Below, piece by piece: positions 4,982 to 5,074 of a DNA stretch of 5,074 nucleotides. The position numbers were made by a program, and so were the translations under genes. The stretch comes from Actinomycetes bacterium (GTDB lineage: Bacteria; Actinomycetota; Actinomycetes; Actinomycetales; JAJYRW01): contig JAJYRW010000139.1 in NCBI GenBank assembly GCA_021793895.1, forward strand, positions 1 to 5,074, in the 5' to 3' direction. The notes under the pieces are model-generated. The model had not been told where the DNA came from, searched no databases, and saw only the letters and a list, made by a program, of their open reading frames with translations. The number at the start of each line of letters is the position of its first letter. Position 1 is the stretch's first letter.

Positions 4982-5014
4982 TAGTTCCGGTGTTTTTTGA
5001 GAGGATTGGAACTA
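4982..5014 (+). repeat. Inverted repeat framing the transposase ribosome binding site
   Basis: TAGTTCC (4982-4988) is complementary to GGAACTA (5008-5014), whose last base is the A of the transposase ATG. The 19-nt loop contains the ribosome binding site AGAGGA (5000-5005). In RNA this would place the start codon at the foot of a 7-bp hairpin and may damp translation, especially from readthrough transcripts. Confidence 0.45.
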
Positions 5015-5074
5015 TGCCTAAGAGATATCCGAAGTCGTTTAAGGATCGGGCGGTTCGCATGGTGGCGGATCGGC
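5014..5074 (+). CDS. IS3-family transposase OrfA, N-terminal fragment (window end)
   Basis: Twenty codons are visible before the window ends, reading MPKRYPKSFKDRAVRMVADR. This is the first helix of the HTH_Tnp_1 DNA-binding domain that opens OrfA of IS3-family elements, in which K-Y/F-P-x-x-F-K/R-x-R-A-V-x-M/L is the recurring pattern. OrfA binds the terminal repeats, and a -1 frameshift with OrfB normally yields the active DDE transposase. AGAGGA lies 8 nt upstream of the ATG. Whether the element is intact cannot be seen. IS3 is the best match; a transposase of another family with the same HTH domain is possible. Confidence 0.75.
   Translation, partial: MPKRYPKSFKDRAVRMVADR

Larger units (their letters stand above)
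4982..5074 (+). mobile_element. Left part of an IS3-type insertion sequence (end not defined)
   Basis: The presence of an insertion sequence is inferred from the transposase OrfA start at 5014. The left terminal repeat could not be identified with only one end in view; the true boundary may lie anywhere in the preceding 30-250 bp. The coordinate given is the start of the inverted repeat that frames the gene start and is a minimum extent. Confidence 0.5.

Overview
The window reads as chromosomal DNA of a moderately high-GC actinobacterium, probably from the Actinomycetales/Actinomycetaceae side, although I cannot name the genus. The main support is gene order: a FtsB/DivIC-type septum protein, a DUF501 protein and a short Ppx/GppA phosphatase in a row is a hallmark actinobacterial cluster (Mycobacterium has the same order downstream of eno). 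The family-5 uracil-DNA glycosylase carries the N-terminal extension I associate with actinobacterial members.

Layout. Positions 609 to 1 (minus strand) hold the N-terminal two thirds or so of an ATP-grasp ligase that runs off the window. A 496-bp gene-free stretch follows (610-1105). It is rich in inverted repeats and separates the ligase from a divergent plus-strand operon: ftsB (1106-1801), DUF501 (1869-2393), ppx (2384-3376) and udgB (3373-4209). The last three overlap by 10 and 4 nt, so they are almost certainly co-transcribed and translationally coupled. Convergent to them, after only 6 bp, is a DUF1801 gene (4587-4216, minus) that appears to be transcribed as a leaderless mRNA. A tRNA-Leu(UAA) gene lies at 4694-4767. 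It is followed by about 245 bp of G+T-rich, repeat-containing DNA and then the first 20 codons of an IS3-type transposase OrfA (5014 to the window end).

How the parts relate. The operon joins a divisome membrane protein, an uncharacterised DUF501 protein, a polyphosphate/pppGpp phosphatase and a base-excision-repair enzyme. This is mainly ancestral housekeeping synteny, with eno missing from the position immediately upstream and a repair gene attached downstream. The tRNA reads UUA, a codon used at least seven times in ftsB, DUF501 and ppx, so it should be functionally needed.

I find no convincing undescribed system. The observations most worth a second look are the short variable loop of the tRNA-Leu, the hexapeptide repeats in the cytoplasmic tail of FtsB, the possible structured RNA in 610-960, and the hairpin framing the transposase ribosome binding site.
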